Source: Sarcomyxa edulis
Lineage: Eukaryota; Basidiomycota; Agaricomycetes; Agaricales; Mycenaceae
Length of the DNA: 64,000 nt
Direction: 5' to 3'
Assembly (NCBI GenBank): GCA_009761415.1
Contig: QUOL01000001.1
Location: forward strand, 1,736,001-1,800,000
The notes beneath the pieces were generated by a model, which saw nothing but the letters and a program-made list of their open reading frames with translations, did not search any database and was not told the DNA's origin. Shown here in pieces: positions 1-12,869 of this stretch. How positions within the stretch are numbered: position 1 is the first letter of the stretch; each line of letters starts with the position of its first letter. Both the position numbers and the translations under genes were made by a program.

Positions 1-493
1 GAGAGTTCCAGCTCACGAAGGTCCGCACCGATAGTAGAGATAGCAGAGATTATAGACTTATTGACACCCGGGAGACTGCTGGTGAGGGTGATAGAAGACC
101 CTTTGAGGAAATACTATACGTCGCCATGTATATAAGCTTTTGTAGAAGATCAACATGCGATTACCATACGGTTGCGATGAATGCATGATTGAGTAGAGTT
201 GGACAGGACGCTCTCAACATGGCAAAAACTTTGGGTATAAGAGGATCAGGTAGAATTTTGAGGAATGGGGTTTGGGAATCCCATGCAACACCGACGAGCT
301 GTCGAATGTTTGCGACGAACACTCTGGCGCATAGCGTAGTGAGCGCTGGGACCTTTCTCACCGGGATGAGTCGTGTAGATGCTGCAGAGGCTGAGGGATT
401 ATCTCTTTGGGAGGAGGGCAGATCGGCATCAGAAGGAGCTCCGAAAATTAGTGCTGTTCCTGTGCGTTGTCGTTTGGAATTCGATCGCGACAT
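1..493 (-). CDS. Leucine-rich-repeat (RNI-like/Rad7-like) protein, N-terminal part, cut by window edge
   Basis: Two exons are readable on the minus strand: 493-170 (start MSRSNSKRQRTG) and 113 to the edge, joined by a 56-nt GT-AG intron (169-114) in phase 0. The first exon has a basic, Ser-rich start and then hydrophobic segments around VPALTTLCARVFVANIRQL and FLKILPDPLIPKVFAMLRA. The second begins YFLKGSSITLTSSLPGVN and runs into GADLRELELS, the register of a leucine-rich repeat. The pattern resembles fungal RNI-like proteins of the Rad7/Amn1/F-box group, in which an N-terminal helical part precedes a curved LRR array that binds partner proteins. This family placement is inference; no F-box is visible in the part present. 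The rest of the gene lies left of the window. Confidence 0.6.
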
Positions 494-1710
494 ATTCGAG
501 TAATTTGAGAATTCGAAACGTCCAAACCGAGAGATGAATCTGGTCGACCGTCACTTGACAGTTTGTGTCCGAGGAGGAGGCCAACTTTGATCCGGAATAG
601 AAGGCGATGACGTAACATGTTGCAGCTGTTGAGACTCGAGGTCGATGGCTTCTCACCCCATTTTTCGTTCTTGACAAGGTTAATGAACGGCGACGTCGAC
701 GATGGCAACTCTTCTACTCTCCATGGCACATCTAGGCCTTGCTATTCGAATCCCAACCACCCACTGACAGCCAAGGTCAAGTCAACTGACTCCATTGTCG
801 ACTCAAATTGGTATGGAGCTCTGGTCGGTAACGCGTTGGAAATGTATTTCAAAATCATCTAAAGACGATCCATACCCGGGGGACAAAGCATCAATCATGT
901 GTCTATTGGTTCGAGTAGCTTCTGGACGCTCCTGCTCTTGCTTAGGATCATCCAGGAATACTGCGATTCTCTACGATTCTGATGTCTTTCATCACCTCTG
1001 ATGATGCCAGTTCTGCAGCTGGTTTCTGATTTCTTTCCGTAACGGGTAAATAACACGTGTTGTACGTTGCCAATTCATAACGTCTCTAATACTTATTGCA
1101 TTCTATAGTCGCCAATCTACTGAGGTGATCTGCGAAGAATCGATCTCTATCTACAAGAGATAAAGCACTGGGAGCCCAATGCACTCCGTGTAAACCAATA
1201 GACTCCACGGGTCCTTGCGGAACACGAATGCCGGAACTTGCGATGATCTTTATCTTGGAGGTGGAAGAGCGGGCAGGCGTCCATTCAGATGGTATGGAGT
1301 GCCTTTGGGAAGTGGAACCCCGAGTAGCCCCACGTCTGCTTCGATGGCCTGAGAGCGGAATGAGGCATAAAAAAGGCTGCTATGATGGGACGGCGTTTGT
1401 GGCACTCAAAGTTGCTCAAAGTTGCTCAAACGTGAGAAAGTCACGCAGCCGGCAGCCGAGAATGGTCACGGGCTCATGATCGGATCTCCGGACCGGTTAA
1501 TGCCCCACCTAATTTCGAAGTTTGTGCTTCCAGGAACTGTCTTCGCGTTCGTACTCAGGTTCGAGGAATCGCGGATCTACAGGCTGTTATCTTAGCCGTG
1601 TCCTCTGCTGTCCCTGGTATAAATACGCGGACGCCCATGCCCAGAACATCCCCGCATTTCTTGCAAATTATTCCCCAACACCCCGCAATCTCTGCGGGAC
1701 GACATTCACG
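494..1710. other. Intergenic region without a supported gene
   Basis: This is the divergent spacer between the LRR gene (start at 493, minus) and the sugar transporter (start at 1711, plus). Short open frames occur (for example 617-862 and 1228-1479 on plus), but none resembles a known family or joins by introns into a longer frame. It presumably holds the promoters of both neighbours. Confidence 0.6.
1618..1625 (+). promoter_or_regulatory. TATA-like box of the sugar transporter
   Basis: TATAAATA lies about 86 bp upstream of the ATG at 1711, a normal TATA-to-start distance for a fungal gene. Seen directly; promoter function is inferred. Confidence 0.5.
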
Positions 1711-4031
1711 ATGACAAGTTTAACTGGGAAAAAACTGTACTATACTGTAAATGCCGTCGCTGGAGTCGCCATCTTTTTGTGAGTACTACTCTACGTCTCT
1801 TCGTATGAACTGCAGTCTAATTATCGTTATTTGCAGCTTCGGTTATGACCAAGGCATGATGGGCGGTGTAAATACATCCCCGCACTACGTTGAGACTATG
1901 GGTCTTGGCTATTCTACATATGAAGGCCCTTCAGAGGGATACGTCGTTACTATCACAGAGCCTACTAGGCAAGGTGGAATCGTCAGCAGTATGTCTACCA
2001 TCCTTGGCTTCAAAACGTGCCCTAACATCGTCGTGTCTACAGTATATTACCTCGGAACACTAATAGGATGCCTCATGGGAGGCATCATCGGTGACAGGAT
2101 TGGTCGTCGAAAGACCATGATGATAGGTGGCGTATGGGTCGTTCTAGGTGCAGCTTTGCAATGCTCAGCACAAAATCTCGCTTGGTGAGTACTGACCGAA
2201 GCCTGTTATGGCGATTTTCCATCGCGTTTAAACTTTCTTTGATCGGAAGCTGATGCCCCTGTATGTATAGGATGCTCTGTTCGCGCGTCATCAATGGTAT
2301 CGGTACAGGATTTCTCAATGCAATCGTGCCTGTCTGGAGCGCGGAAGTGGCTACCCACACTTCTAGAGGTAATTAAACTATCTCTTCTCTTGCAATTCTC
2401 CGACTAATCCCCGATTGGCAGGTGCTTTCATCGCTTTGGAATTCACCCTCAATATCTTCGGGGTGGTAGTGGCGTATTGGCTGGAGTTTGGTCTAGGCTT
2501 CGTGGGTGATGGTCGAAGTCAAATCAGATGGAGGTTTCCTATCGCGTTCCAGATTGTTCCTTTGGTCTGCTTCCTGGTATGTGGCACCCGAACAATATTT
2601 CTTCCATTGCGTCTCAAGATGGAAATACAGATTGCGCTCCACTGGATGCCTGAATCTCCTCGTTGGCTTATCAAAGTAGGCCGGGTGGACGAAGCTAAAG
2701 AGATTCTGCAACGTCTTCGATCTGACGATAGTCCATCTGCACCTGCAGACGAGTCGGGTGCTAATGGTAACGAAAAGGCCAACGCAGAATTTGACCAGAT
2801 TGTGGATGTCGTACAATTGGAGATGAAGCACTCCAAGATGAACAGTTATTGGAATATGTTCTGGGGAATTGGTACACCATTTGACTTAGTTCACGCGAGT
2901 CACATGCTAACTGTTGATTTTGGGAATGTAGGCTCTGGTGACCTCCATATTGCACGGAGAGTTCAACTATCGATATGGCTGCAGATCGTCCAAGAGTGGG
3001 TCGGTATCGCTGCGATCACGGTCTACGCTCCCACTATATTCGCGGGCGCTGGGTATGGTGCTAGGAAATCGCAGTGGCTCTCTGGACTCAATGATGTATG
3101 TTCTACGCAAGTTCATCTATACGATATACATGGCTTATCTCTTCGACAGATTACTTACATGTTCGCCACTTTACTTGCCGTCGTCACAATTGATCGTTGG
3201 GGTCGACGTGTCGGTCTATGGTGGGGTGCTGTCGGCCAAGGAATTTCGTTGGTAAGATATCATCTCCTCAATCTATCTTCAATCGAACTATGCTGACTGT
3301 TCGTTGTAGATCCTAGCTGGTGCTTTCTCTCGTCTACTCAAGGACAACCCTGATCGCGCTAGTGAATACGGTGGTGCAGCCGCATTCTTCATCTTCCTGT
3401 ATACCGCAGTCTTCGGTGCAACATGGCTGACAATACCATGGGTGTATCCTACGGAGACATTCCCATTGCAGGTCAGTTTTGACTTCGTCGTTACCATGAC
3501 ATGCGGAAGCTTATTCAATTTCGATACAGGTGAGAGCAAAGGGAAACGCATGGGGTGTAGTAGGTTGGAGTATTGGAAACGGATGGCTCACCCTTCTCAA
3601 CCCAGTTCGTTTTTCAATGATATCTACTCTCTTCCTTCATATTCTGATATCTATTTCCGTTCCTTAGGTCATGTTCAACAGCATTGGGGAAAAGTAAGTC
3701 GGTTCCGCCACCACAGATACATTCAATCATACTGATTCTTCTACGATTTTACAGCACTCTCCACATCTTCGGAGCTATCAACTTCCTCTCTATACCACTT
3801 GTATGGGCTCTGTATCCGGAGACCGCCAACCGAACGTTGGAGGAGATGGACCTTCTCTTCGCGAGCAGCAGTCCGTTCGTGTGGAACGAGGAAAAGCACT
3901 TCAAGAAGCTCAAGGCCGAACTCGAAGCTGGAAAGCACATGGCGGATGTTGTGGACACTGATGGAAGTCCGATCGCGAGCAGTGGGGATGTGCAGGAGAT
4001 GCTTGAGGATGACACGCCCAAGAAGGAGTGA
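1711..4031 (+). CDS. MFS sugar (hexose-type) transporter
   Basis: Plasma-membrane sugar:proton symporter of the major facilitator superfamily, sugar porter family. The ATG at 1711 gives MTSLTGKKLYYTVNAVAG. After a 58-nt intron comes FGYDQGMMGGVNTSPHYVET, the usual first-helix motif. Diagnostic elements in order are DRIGRRKT (loop 2-3), the ESPRWL motif after helix 6, QEWVGIAAITVYAPTIF in helix 7, DRWGRR (loop 8-9), the helix 10-11 stretch ending in PWVYPTETFPLQ, and PETANRTLEEMD near the C-terminus. The acidic tail ends EDDTPKKE. About ten short introns are needed. Four of them (1989-2042, 2577-2630, 2872-2931, 3096-3149) are multiples of three and contain no stop. It faces the same way as the following old yellow enzyme gene. 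Substrate cannot be told from sequence; the hexose call is by family. Confidence 0.9.
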
Positions 4032-4483
4032 GCGGATCTTCTTCTTGGCTGGATATATGTACATATGTACGTTACATGTTTGTTCACTATAGAACCACTA
4101 CTTACCTCTACTTGTGAAGTACTTTGCTTTACGAGCCTATATGATAATGTTTATTCGCGTACACGTGACTAGGATCAGTGCTCGCTGCTGCGACTCGGAG
4201 GCAACTCGGAGGCTTGCTCTTTCTTCCATCCTTGCGTGCTTGCAAGTCCTCGCGGTGCTCATGTCGTTGCAAGGTCGCAATCTTACAAAAACTAGTGTCT
4301 CGAGGGCGCCACGCATCCCCTGATTAGCAATGCCTGGATTAATAAGACCTTATTTTTTAGATGACCAAGCCAGTGCTCTTAGACCCGGCTTTCATAATTC
4401 GGTGAGCACTCTATCATTCTCTATATTTATAGTGCCTTTCTCTACTAGAGAACCTAACATTCCACTCTAAAGAGATTCGAGCC
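4032..4483. other. Intergenic region upstream of the old yellow enzyme gene
   Basis: A 452-bp tandem spacer with no open frame of note. A TATA-like element sits near its right end (4422-4431). Confidence 0.6.
4422..4431 (+). promoter_or_regulatory. TATA-like box of the old yellow enzyme gene
   Basis: TATATTTATA lies about 53-62 bp upstream of the ATG at 4484. Seen directly; its role is inferred. Confidence 0.4.
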
Positions 4484-5787
4484 ATGTCCGACATCACTCA
4501 TAAATTATTCCAGCCCATCACCCTCGGTGACATAAAGCTAAACCATCGCGTTGTGCTCGCCCCCCTAACCCGTTGTCGGGCTGATGACCACCACGTTCCT
4601 CTCCCCCATGTCGCCGAATACTATAGTCAGCGTGCAAGTGTCCCTGGGACGCTTCTAATCGCTGAGGGAACCCTGATTTCTGCCAAAGCAGGCGGATTCC
4701 CGAATGTCCCGGGAATCTATTCCGACGATCAGATAGCTGCATGGAAAAAGGTCGGTCATGACAGATCTTGCGCAACTCACCGGAAAAACTCAATCAGGTC
4801 GAACCTTCTAGATCACTGACGCAGTGCATGCCAAAGGCTCTTTCATATACCTTCAGATATATGCCGTCGGTCGTGTGGCTGACCCGCACCATCTGAAGGA
4901 AGAAGACCCGTCTTTTACTGTCGTTGGTCCCTCTGCTATTGGACTGAAAAATAGCTCCGTTGTTCCTCGCCCGCTCACGGTTTCCGAAATCAAGGAATAT
5001 GTGCAAATGCACGCCACAGCCGCGGAGAATGCAGTCTTCAAGGCTGGATTCGACGGCGTGGAAATCCACTGTGGCAATGGCTACCTGTTAGACCAGTTCC
5101 TACAGGACGTCAGTAATCAGCGGGACGACGAGTATGGTGGAAGCATCGAGAACAGAGTCAGGATCGCATTAGAAATCACCAGTGCTGTCGTTAAGGCCGT
5201 CGGTGAAAAGAAAACCGGACTTCGGATAACTCCATGGAGCAGATTTCAAGGCAAGCTTCTGTTGTGTATCTCATAGATTGACACTGACTAATGTCCTGAT
5301 ACCTAGATATGCGCATGGACGATCCACTCCCAACGTTCGCGTACCTGGCCACCCAGCTACGCAAACAACATCCTGATCTTGCTTACCTGCACGTCGTCGA
5401 ACCTCGCATCGATGGCTCCAAAGACTCCGTCGTAGTGTCTTCTACCCATGAGTCCAATGATCTCTTGCGAGAGATATGGGGTGCAGACAAATATCTCAGC
5501 GCGGGTGGTCACACTAGAGAATCCGGAATCAAGACTGCCGACGAAAAGGGTGGGCTGGTTGTGTACGGTCGATCTTTTTTGGCCAACGTGAGCTCCATGA
5601 ACTGCACGACTTTGTTCGATGCTGATATCAATATTTACAGCCCGATCTTCCGTTCCGCCTTCAACATGACATTCCTATCACCAAAGGGAACAGGGCTACC
5701 TACTACGGCGCTGGAAGCCTTGACCCAACAGGATATACCACGTACCCATTCTCTGCAGAGTTTCTCCGGACTCAGTCGACGGCGTGA
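4484..5787 (+). CDS. Old yellow enzyme (NADH:flavin oxidoreductase, OYE family)
   Basis: FMN-dependent ene-reductase that uses NAD(P)H to reduce activated C=C bonds. The exons 4484-4750, 4812-5250, 5307-5587 and 5641-5787 join in frame to 377 residues, a normal family length. The N-terminus reads KLFQPITLGDIKLNHRVVLA followed by PLTRCRA (FMN-binding Thr region). LQIYAVGRVADP matches the family LQLWxLGR stretch. IHCGNGYLLDQFL carries the substrate-anion pair His175/Asn178 and the proton-donor Tyr180. DEYGGSIENRVR is the conserved flavin/active-site helix. Near the end, VYGRSFLAN and the C-terminal Tyr-rich segment fit the family. Intron 2 (5251-5306) starts with GC, not GT; the GC-AG splice restores the frame as RFQ-DMRMDD. 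It is probably cytosolic, since no signal or membrane segment is present. Confidence 0.92.
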
Positions 5788-5946
5788 CATGTACATCTTA
5801 GAGTTGCTTTAGAGTAGTTCAAAACATTTGGACAATGTATATTCACTTCGAGAAATAGCCCCTGTGTTGTGCTTGGCCGAGTTGTGCATGGGCGTGAACG
5901 ACAGCACGTGCCGCTGGACGACGAATTGCATTTACCTCCTCCCGCC

Positions 5947-7242
5947 ATGAGCGCGTCAATTCCTCTCCTAGACACTATTGAACCAGATGAACCATCTCTC
6001 TCCCCAACACTTCCATCGGGGAAGATAAACGCACCAAGAAACACTCGGCCCTCTGTCGTCCTCACACCCACAAATCATGGTTCTGACCCAATGGCCACTA
6101 CTCAGAGTGATGCAGAGTCTGGTTCGTAGTACTCAAGCTCCTCGAACGCAGCATGTATCTTTATCTACGCCCGAAATCTGCAGGTATAGCTGGAATATTT
6201 CGACAAGTACGGTGTGCACTCGCTCTACCGGACACGCTTGTTTACACGTTACGCAGTCGGCCCACCCATTGGCTCTGTTCTTTCTTTTCTTCTTTCGGAT
6301 AGCGGCCATTGCAGTATACTTGCTATGCGGATTCTTCACGGAGAACTATGTCCTTTCGGTGCGTTCAATCCTTCCACAGTGTCCATTCGAAACTCAGGTT
6401 CCACAGACTGTTGCTGTTGTTGTTCTTCTAGCAATGGACTTTTGGAATTGTCGAGTAGGCTCACTTGTATGTCATTACTATGGATTGATACTAATACCGT
6501 CTTAGAATGTTTCTGGGAGGACTTTGGTCGGGCTGCGTTTCTGGAATCAGGTATGTGCTAACTCTCGTCCAATTTTGGGCCATCATCGAATATAGGTAGG
6601 TGGATGACGACGGTGAAAGCTATTGGGTCTTCGAAAGCAGAGATGTAATTATGTCTCATATTTACACCGGTGCGTGAGTTGACCTTGCTCTGTTACAGCC
6701 TTCAAGACCCGCAAATCCCGTTGATTCCAAGTGAGTAACGCAGCATCCGCTCTCCGTCCCGCGTACTCAGATGATTGCTTCGCACAGGATGTTTTGGGTC
6801 AGTCTACCGTAAACCATGCACTTCTGTTTCATCTAACGACCATGTCTTCGACAGATCGCCCTCTATGCTTTCCCTGTCCTATGGACCGTGCTACTTATCG
6901 TGTCCTTCCTCAAATTCAGCATTTCGTGAGCGTGCTGTCGTCGCAGACATGTATCGTAAACATTAATCAAACTCCTCCCAGCTTCATTCCTATCGTAGTC
7001 CTCGCTCTAGTGTTCAATGTGACCAATGTCATCGGATTCACTTATGCGTAGGCGTCTTTCTATCCCTTTCTCCAAACAACTGCTTGCTTATATCGGTTCA
7101 CAGCGACCGAGACGCGAAACAGAAATGGGCTAACAGTGTAGGTTCAGGGTGGGGATTGGGTGCTTTGGGCGGATTCGGTGGATTCGGAGGGCAGCTCCTA
7201 GCTGGAGCCGTCAAGAGCAGTGTCGGAAGAGTATTCAGTTAA
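5947..7242 (+). CDS. TVP23: Tvp23-family Golgi membrane protein
   Basis: Small multi-pass protein of late Golgi and trans-Golgi vesicles, linked in yeast to retrograde vesicle traffic. The ATG at 5947 starts [20 protein letters not shown], a disordered N-terminus of about 60 residues. After two introns comes [18 protein letters not shown], then four hydrophobic helices around [47 protein letters not shown] and [20 protein letters not shown]. Family hallmarks are [35 protein letters not shown] with DSKMFW, and ADRDAKQKW. The tail is glycine-rich ([15 protein letters not shown]). Exon 2 (6184-6206) is only 23 nt. Two in-frame acceptors 9 nt apart (before 6398 and 6407) leave three residues uncertain. 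The ATG lies 160 bp after the old yellow enzyme stop, so transcripts may nearly touch. Confidence 0.9.
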
Positions 7243-7806
7243 TGGTGCGATATATAGTTTCAATGAGAACACGATCACATCCAGATTGTATATTCACGAG
7301 GGATGAGATACCCTTTCAACAGAACAAATATATATATGACAGCCAGACTCGGGAAAATAAATGATAAATGGTCATGAAATGAACCCAGAAACGACAGTGA
7401 AAGACGACGTAATGAACAACGCGAACCAACACAAGTAGAAAGAGTCAAATGGATGATGAAATAGATGATACAAAAACAAGAACTGTGCAGAAGGTATTGG
7501 ATTCCAGTCCAGAGAAAAAATGTCAGAAATAAAGAAATAAAATAAGAGAAACGAACAAGCCAGAAACACTTGCGGGGGATGATGAAAGTTCGACCTCTAC
7601 CGACTTGCAAAATACAAAGAGGAAAGGAGAAAATGAGGGGGATGGAGTAACATCATGGAAGTCCATATGCGATAACCGACAACACATACCACCATAATCC
7701 TAGGATGCCTACACATGAATGAAGAGAATAATCATAAATCATATCATGGTGTGGCCTAACCCGAGATTGTGACGAAGGCTGGGGGGCCAAGTAAGCCCCC
7801 TCAACC
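7243..7806. other. Convergent 3' spacer
   Basis: A 564-bp AT-rich region between the stops of the Tvp23 gene (plus) and the phosphatase gene (minus). The open frames on the minus strand (7275-7610) are low-complexity hydrophobic readings of A/T-rich sequence and match no known family. It probably holds the 3' UTRs of both genes. Confidence 0.6.
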
Positions 7807-10177
7807 CTAATCCAGCCCAACCCATCCACGCGCGTCTACTCGAGAGCAGGCGGTAGTAGGTGTAGGGGGTGCTCCAACTCCAATGTAAGACCGTGTCCTA
7901 CCTTGCGAGCGGAACGTCGATATACGTGGAGTCGCGAGGCTGGGGAAAGGAAGAGGGGAATTGAGATTAGAGGTGAGGGTCATGGTGGAAGGTGTGCGTG
8001 TTGTGAGCGTTGGACTAGGTGGGAAGACGAAAAGCGTTTGTGAAGGTGTGGAGACGATGGAAGATGAACGAATAGAAGATGGACGAGAATGATTCCGGGG
8101 TGTTTGTGGCCTGTTGAAGGCAGGTGTTTTTGGGGCGTTCCGAAGGTGAAGCGGCGGTGGAGCGGGCTTGCGAGATTCGGTGCGGACACGTAAAGGGACT
8201 TGTGGTGGAGGTTGGAGGGTAAATCTTGGCGGGGTATCCTTTGCCTTGACTGGTGATTCTGGGGGTGGGGCGACAATGATGGCGATGGGGGAGGAAGGGA
8301 CGGGAGGAAGGGCTCCCAATGGAGGTGGCCTTCGTTTCCCTTTAGGTTTGGAGATAGGCGGTGGAGGGATATCGAAGGTAGAACGGATAGCAGTTGCTGG
8401 CGGTCGGGGAGTTGCGAAAGATGTCTTCCATGCGGGTGCTGACGGTGGAGGTCGTCTGGCTAGAATGTTGGGACGAGCAGTAGAAGGAGTGAATATCAAA
8501 GGAGGTTGAGGTTGATACTCGATTTCCTCGTCGTCTGGGGAATTAGTGCTAGCACTCGTAGCAGACGATTCACATTCCACGCTCGGACTGCGGCATCGAC
8601 GGTCAAACCCACCGCCAATACCGAGCAGTTCCTGCTCTTCGTCCTCCTCGACGAGGTCCTCACTGATGATGCTTCCATTGTTACTACTGGCAATGGATCC
8701 AGTCCGCTTACGAGAGCCGTAACGGCTTCTCCAGGCCGGACCCATACCCACACCTGCAGACGATACCGAGGACATGCTTCCTCCCGAATTTTTACGGGCG
8801 ACAATGCGATCCTCCATGGCTTTATCGAGGGCCTGTGCTTCCCTCATGACGAGAGTACTCTCTCTTTCTTCCTCCTCGGGGTCCGACGGAGCCTCGTCTA
8901 GCATACGCCGCTGACGACCCCATTCTTCTTCCTCATCCGCGATGATGGATGATCGATCCGAATTTGTCGGGGATCCAGTGACGCCTTTGAGCTTTCGCTC
9001 AAATTCCAATAGCTGATAAATAAGCCTGCAAACACATTACTAAGCCGGGAAGTTGAGATGAGATGAAACGTGAGCAGCTTACGACATGTTGGGCCCGACC
9101 CATTTGCTTTTCTCTTTTACATATTCGTAAGCCCCTTGCATACCCTTTAATTGCCAAATTTCGGGAGGGACTGATGGGGACGATTCAGCAGCGGCTCGCA
9201 TGACGAGGGCTATCACCATCGTAGCAGATCGTGAGATACCACATTGACAGCTTTATCGGAGGATTAGTGTAATAACAATAACAACAAATGAAATTGTACG
9301 TACTGGATGAGCACGCCCTCTCCGCGTTGTAAAGCAGCATCTGTGAAGGCCATCGCCATAGGAAATCCCTCTTCAACCAGATTTTGTTGACCATGTGACC
9401 ACTGAAGTTTAAGGTAATGCATCCCAGGTCTACCACTGGCTAGATGGGCGGGATAGTAGTGTGGATCAACATCCTTTGCTTTCGTGAGGTTAGGCGTCGA
9501 TGCGAAAGATCGCAATGGACGTGTATCTGAGATGTGATCAAAGGGAGATGCGACCTCTTTTGCAACGTTCAAGATGGATTTGATCCCGCGCTCTATCAAG
9601 CCTTTCCAGTCACGGGCTTTACGGAGAGTAAGAGGGTGATTTGCGTTGATAAGATCTAGCAAAACGCACCGTTGTCTTCCGAGCCCAACCATATGCCAGG
9701 GAGTATTTGGGTGGGTCCATCCGCGTAAGGCACGGCGGGAGAACCCTCCTCTTCCTTGCGATGGAGAAGGGTGTTCGCGGTGTAATTGGCACTGGTTGGA
9801 AGAGAGATAACAGAGGGCCGTCTTGGACGTTCCATGTGTTGGATTTCTGGTATACCACTAACGGCACTCTGTGGTTCAGAGGGTGGAAGTGAGGAAGTGA
9901 GTAGCAGAGAATTGGAAGAAGACTGTGCTGAGGGAAGGGTGAGGGATAGTTTTTTCATATTTCTGTGAGAGCGAGACTTTTGTGGGGGGTTGAAGAAGGA
10001 ATAGTCAGAATCTGAGGAGAGGGCAGAAGTAGGGTTGTCGTCTAGAGCGATTGCAATAAGAGGGTTTTGCTGGGGGGTGTCGATGCGAAGGGCTGTTGGA
10101 GGGCCTCTCCTGCGTGGCATTGGGGTCATGTCCTTATCTGAGGGCTGCGGCGAGAGCAAAACTTGCGCCAGTGGCAT
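7807..10177 (-). CDS. Dual-specificity protein phosphatase (MAP-kinase phosphatase-like)
   Basis: Four exons on the minus strand (10177-9670, 9616-9304, 9250-9083, 9025-7807) add up in frame to 735 residues. The first 150 are disordered and Ser/Pro-rich. The catalytic domain starts near QILPGIWLGSEDN, continues through WKGLIERGIKSILNVAKEV and GMHYLKLQWSHGQ, and reaches the signature HCQCGISRSAT at residues 274-284 (Cys275 nucleophile, Arg281). The His274 codon is split by an intron, so it looks like Gln if one reads through. LKGMQGAYEYVKEKSKWVGP is the usual helix after the P-loop. A long Ser/Pro-rich tail of about 400 residues follows. Such enzymes dephosphorylate Thr and Tyr of MAP kinases (yeast Msg5 type). 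The substrate is inferred, not seen. The start at 10177 was chosen because the frame has no better upstream ATG. Confidence 0.88.
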
Positions 10178-11141
10178 GTTTGTAGATGACCAGGGATAGC
10201 TAAGTGCACGCGCAGCGTGAAAGCCGAGTGCTGGCGATATGGGTATGGAAATGAGTAGAAAAAGAAGAGAAAGAGAAAGAAAAGGAAGAGAGAAGGAGGA
10301 GGGGACAGCAGAGAGCCCTACTGTTCATCCAAGAGCGGCCGCGGTCTGAAACTTGGAACTCGGACGGCGTCGTGAAGAAAACCCAACCTCCGACTCATGA
10401 TCTCCTCTTGTTTCCTTTCGGACAGCTTCCACTTGCAACAACCGCAAGCAGCCCATCAAATAATTTATTACCGCGGAAGATATCTATCATGCCACGGGTG
10501 TACTTGGTACTTGGTATGATATACAGGTGTTACAGAGGTATACGCGATACTGGTATGACATATAGGTACACAGTGACACTGACACCATCGACCTCAGTTC
10601 AGTAGCTAGTACTGGCACTGAATGGCATGCGGGTATGTGCTCTAGCGCTCTGGGAGCGGACGGCCGCAGTGTATGTATTCACAAGCTGTCCCACCGCTGT
10701 CCCAGCGCGATCATGAAAACCATATGGCCGTGCTCATATCCCCTTGCTACCTTTAATACACATACTGCTATCCTGCGTACCGCAGCTACTCCTTCCCGGT
10801 AGCCCATAAGACGAGTCGAGTAGCCTTGAGTTGCCTCAGGTAATAGTACCGCTATGTCCCATCACGGTTTAGTCAGGGCGGGCTGAGTCTCGGCTTGACG
10901 CGCATCCCCAAAATCGTACCATCGGGTCTTCCAAGTTCCATCGGTCCTGCCCTTGTTGATGAACAAGTACCAGTTCGCTTTCCTTGCAACCTTCGTATCT
11001 ACCTTTGCTGTTCTCTATCTCACTACTCGATTCATCAACTCAAAGCTCCTCGCAGCTGGGTACGACTTTACAGACCTCATACTCATCGGTCTACCAAAAG
11101 ATCCAGCACGCATCACACACCGTGACACTCCTGCTGCAAAA
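10178..11141. other. Divergent promoter region (phosphatase / cytochrome b5 reductase)
   Basis: Gene-free except for a possible in-frame N-terminal extension of the reductase from 10959. A degenerate direct repeat is visible at about 10512 and 10551 (TGGTATGAYATAYAGG, 39 bp apart). No function can be given. Confidence 0.5.
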
Positions 11142-12392
<1,251 letters not shown>

Positions 12393-12819
12393 TCAGACAT
12401 GCGGTGCTACCGTTTACTTATCGTGAGAGATGGAACATGGAGGGCCAGGCGTTGATATGGCCGATATATATACAAGTCTTGGATATACCCAATTCATCGC
12501 TGTGATCGTGGGATTGATGTTGAACGTTGTGATCTGTCTCTTCTCTGCCAATCTGGACCGTTCTTTCCGCGGTGTGATTCAACTGATCAACAGTGTTCAC
12601 TGGCAAGAATCACTGCATCACTGACCCGAATCGCACCATACATACTGTATCCGGTGTCGTGCACGTACACATCCACGCCGGATATCACCGCTGCTGACTA
12701 GGACGCGTGATAGCTAACCATGGGTCTTACCAAGACATGCGCACGTCGCGGGCAGTGTTCCAGCAAGGTTTTACGGTTTTACTGTCGGGAGTTGTCAGAT
12801 TTTGACCGACGGTGGCCGA

Positions 12820-12827
12820 TCACGTGA
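12820..12827 (+). promoter_or_regulatory. Palindromic E-box TCACGTGA
   Basis: TCACGTGA lies 40 bp upstream of the TATA box at 12863 and about 140 bp upstream of the GST-like ATG. CACGTG is the classic bHLH core site. Its use here is inferred from position only. Confidence 0.35.
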
Positions 12828-12862
12828 TATGTGACGCGTCATTACTTGACGCGCCTGTTTCT

Positions 12863-12869
12863 TATAAAG
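12863..12869 (+). promoter_or_regulatory. TATA box of the GST-like gene
   Basis: TATAAAG stands 98-104 bp before the ATG at 12967. Seen directly; function inferred. Confidence 0.5.

Noticed and set aside
8168..8509. Gly-rich plus-strand frame across the phosphatase gene
   Set aside because: Antisense shadow of the Pro-rich C-terminal tail.
9301..9692. Phosphatase seemed to have Gln instead of the catalytic His before the Cys
   Set aside because: The His codon is split by an intron; splicing CA to C restores HCQCGISRS.
12430..12624. 64-codon frame after the cytochrome b5 reductase
   Set aside because: Short, no relatives recognised, no promoter or splice support.
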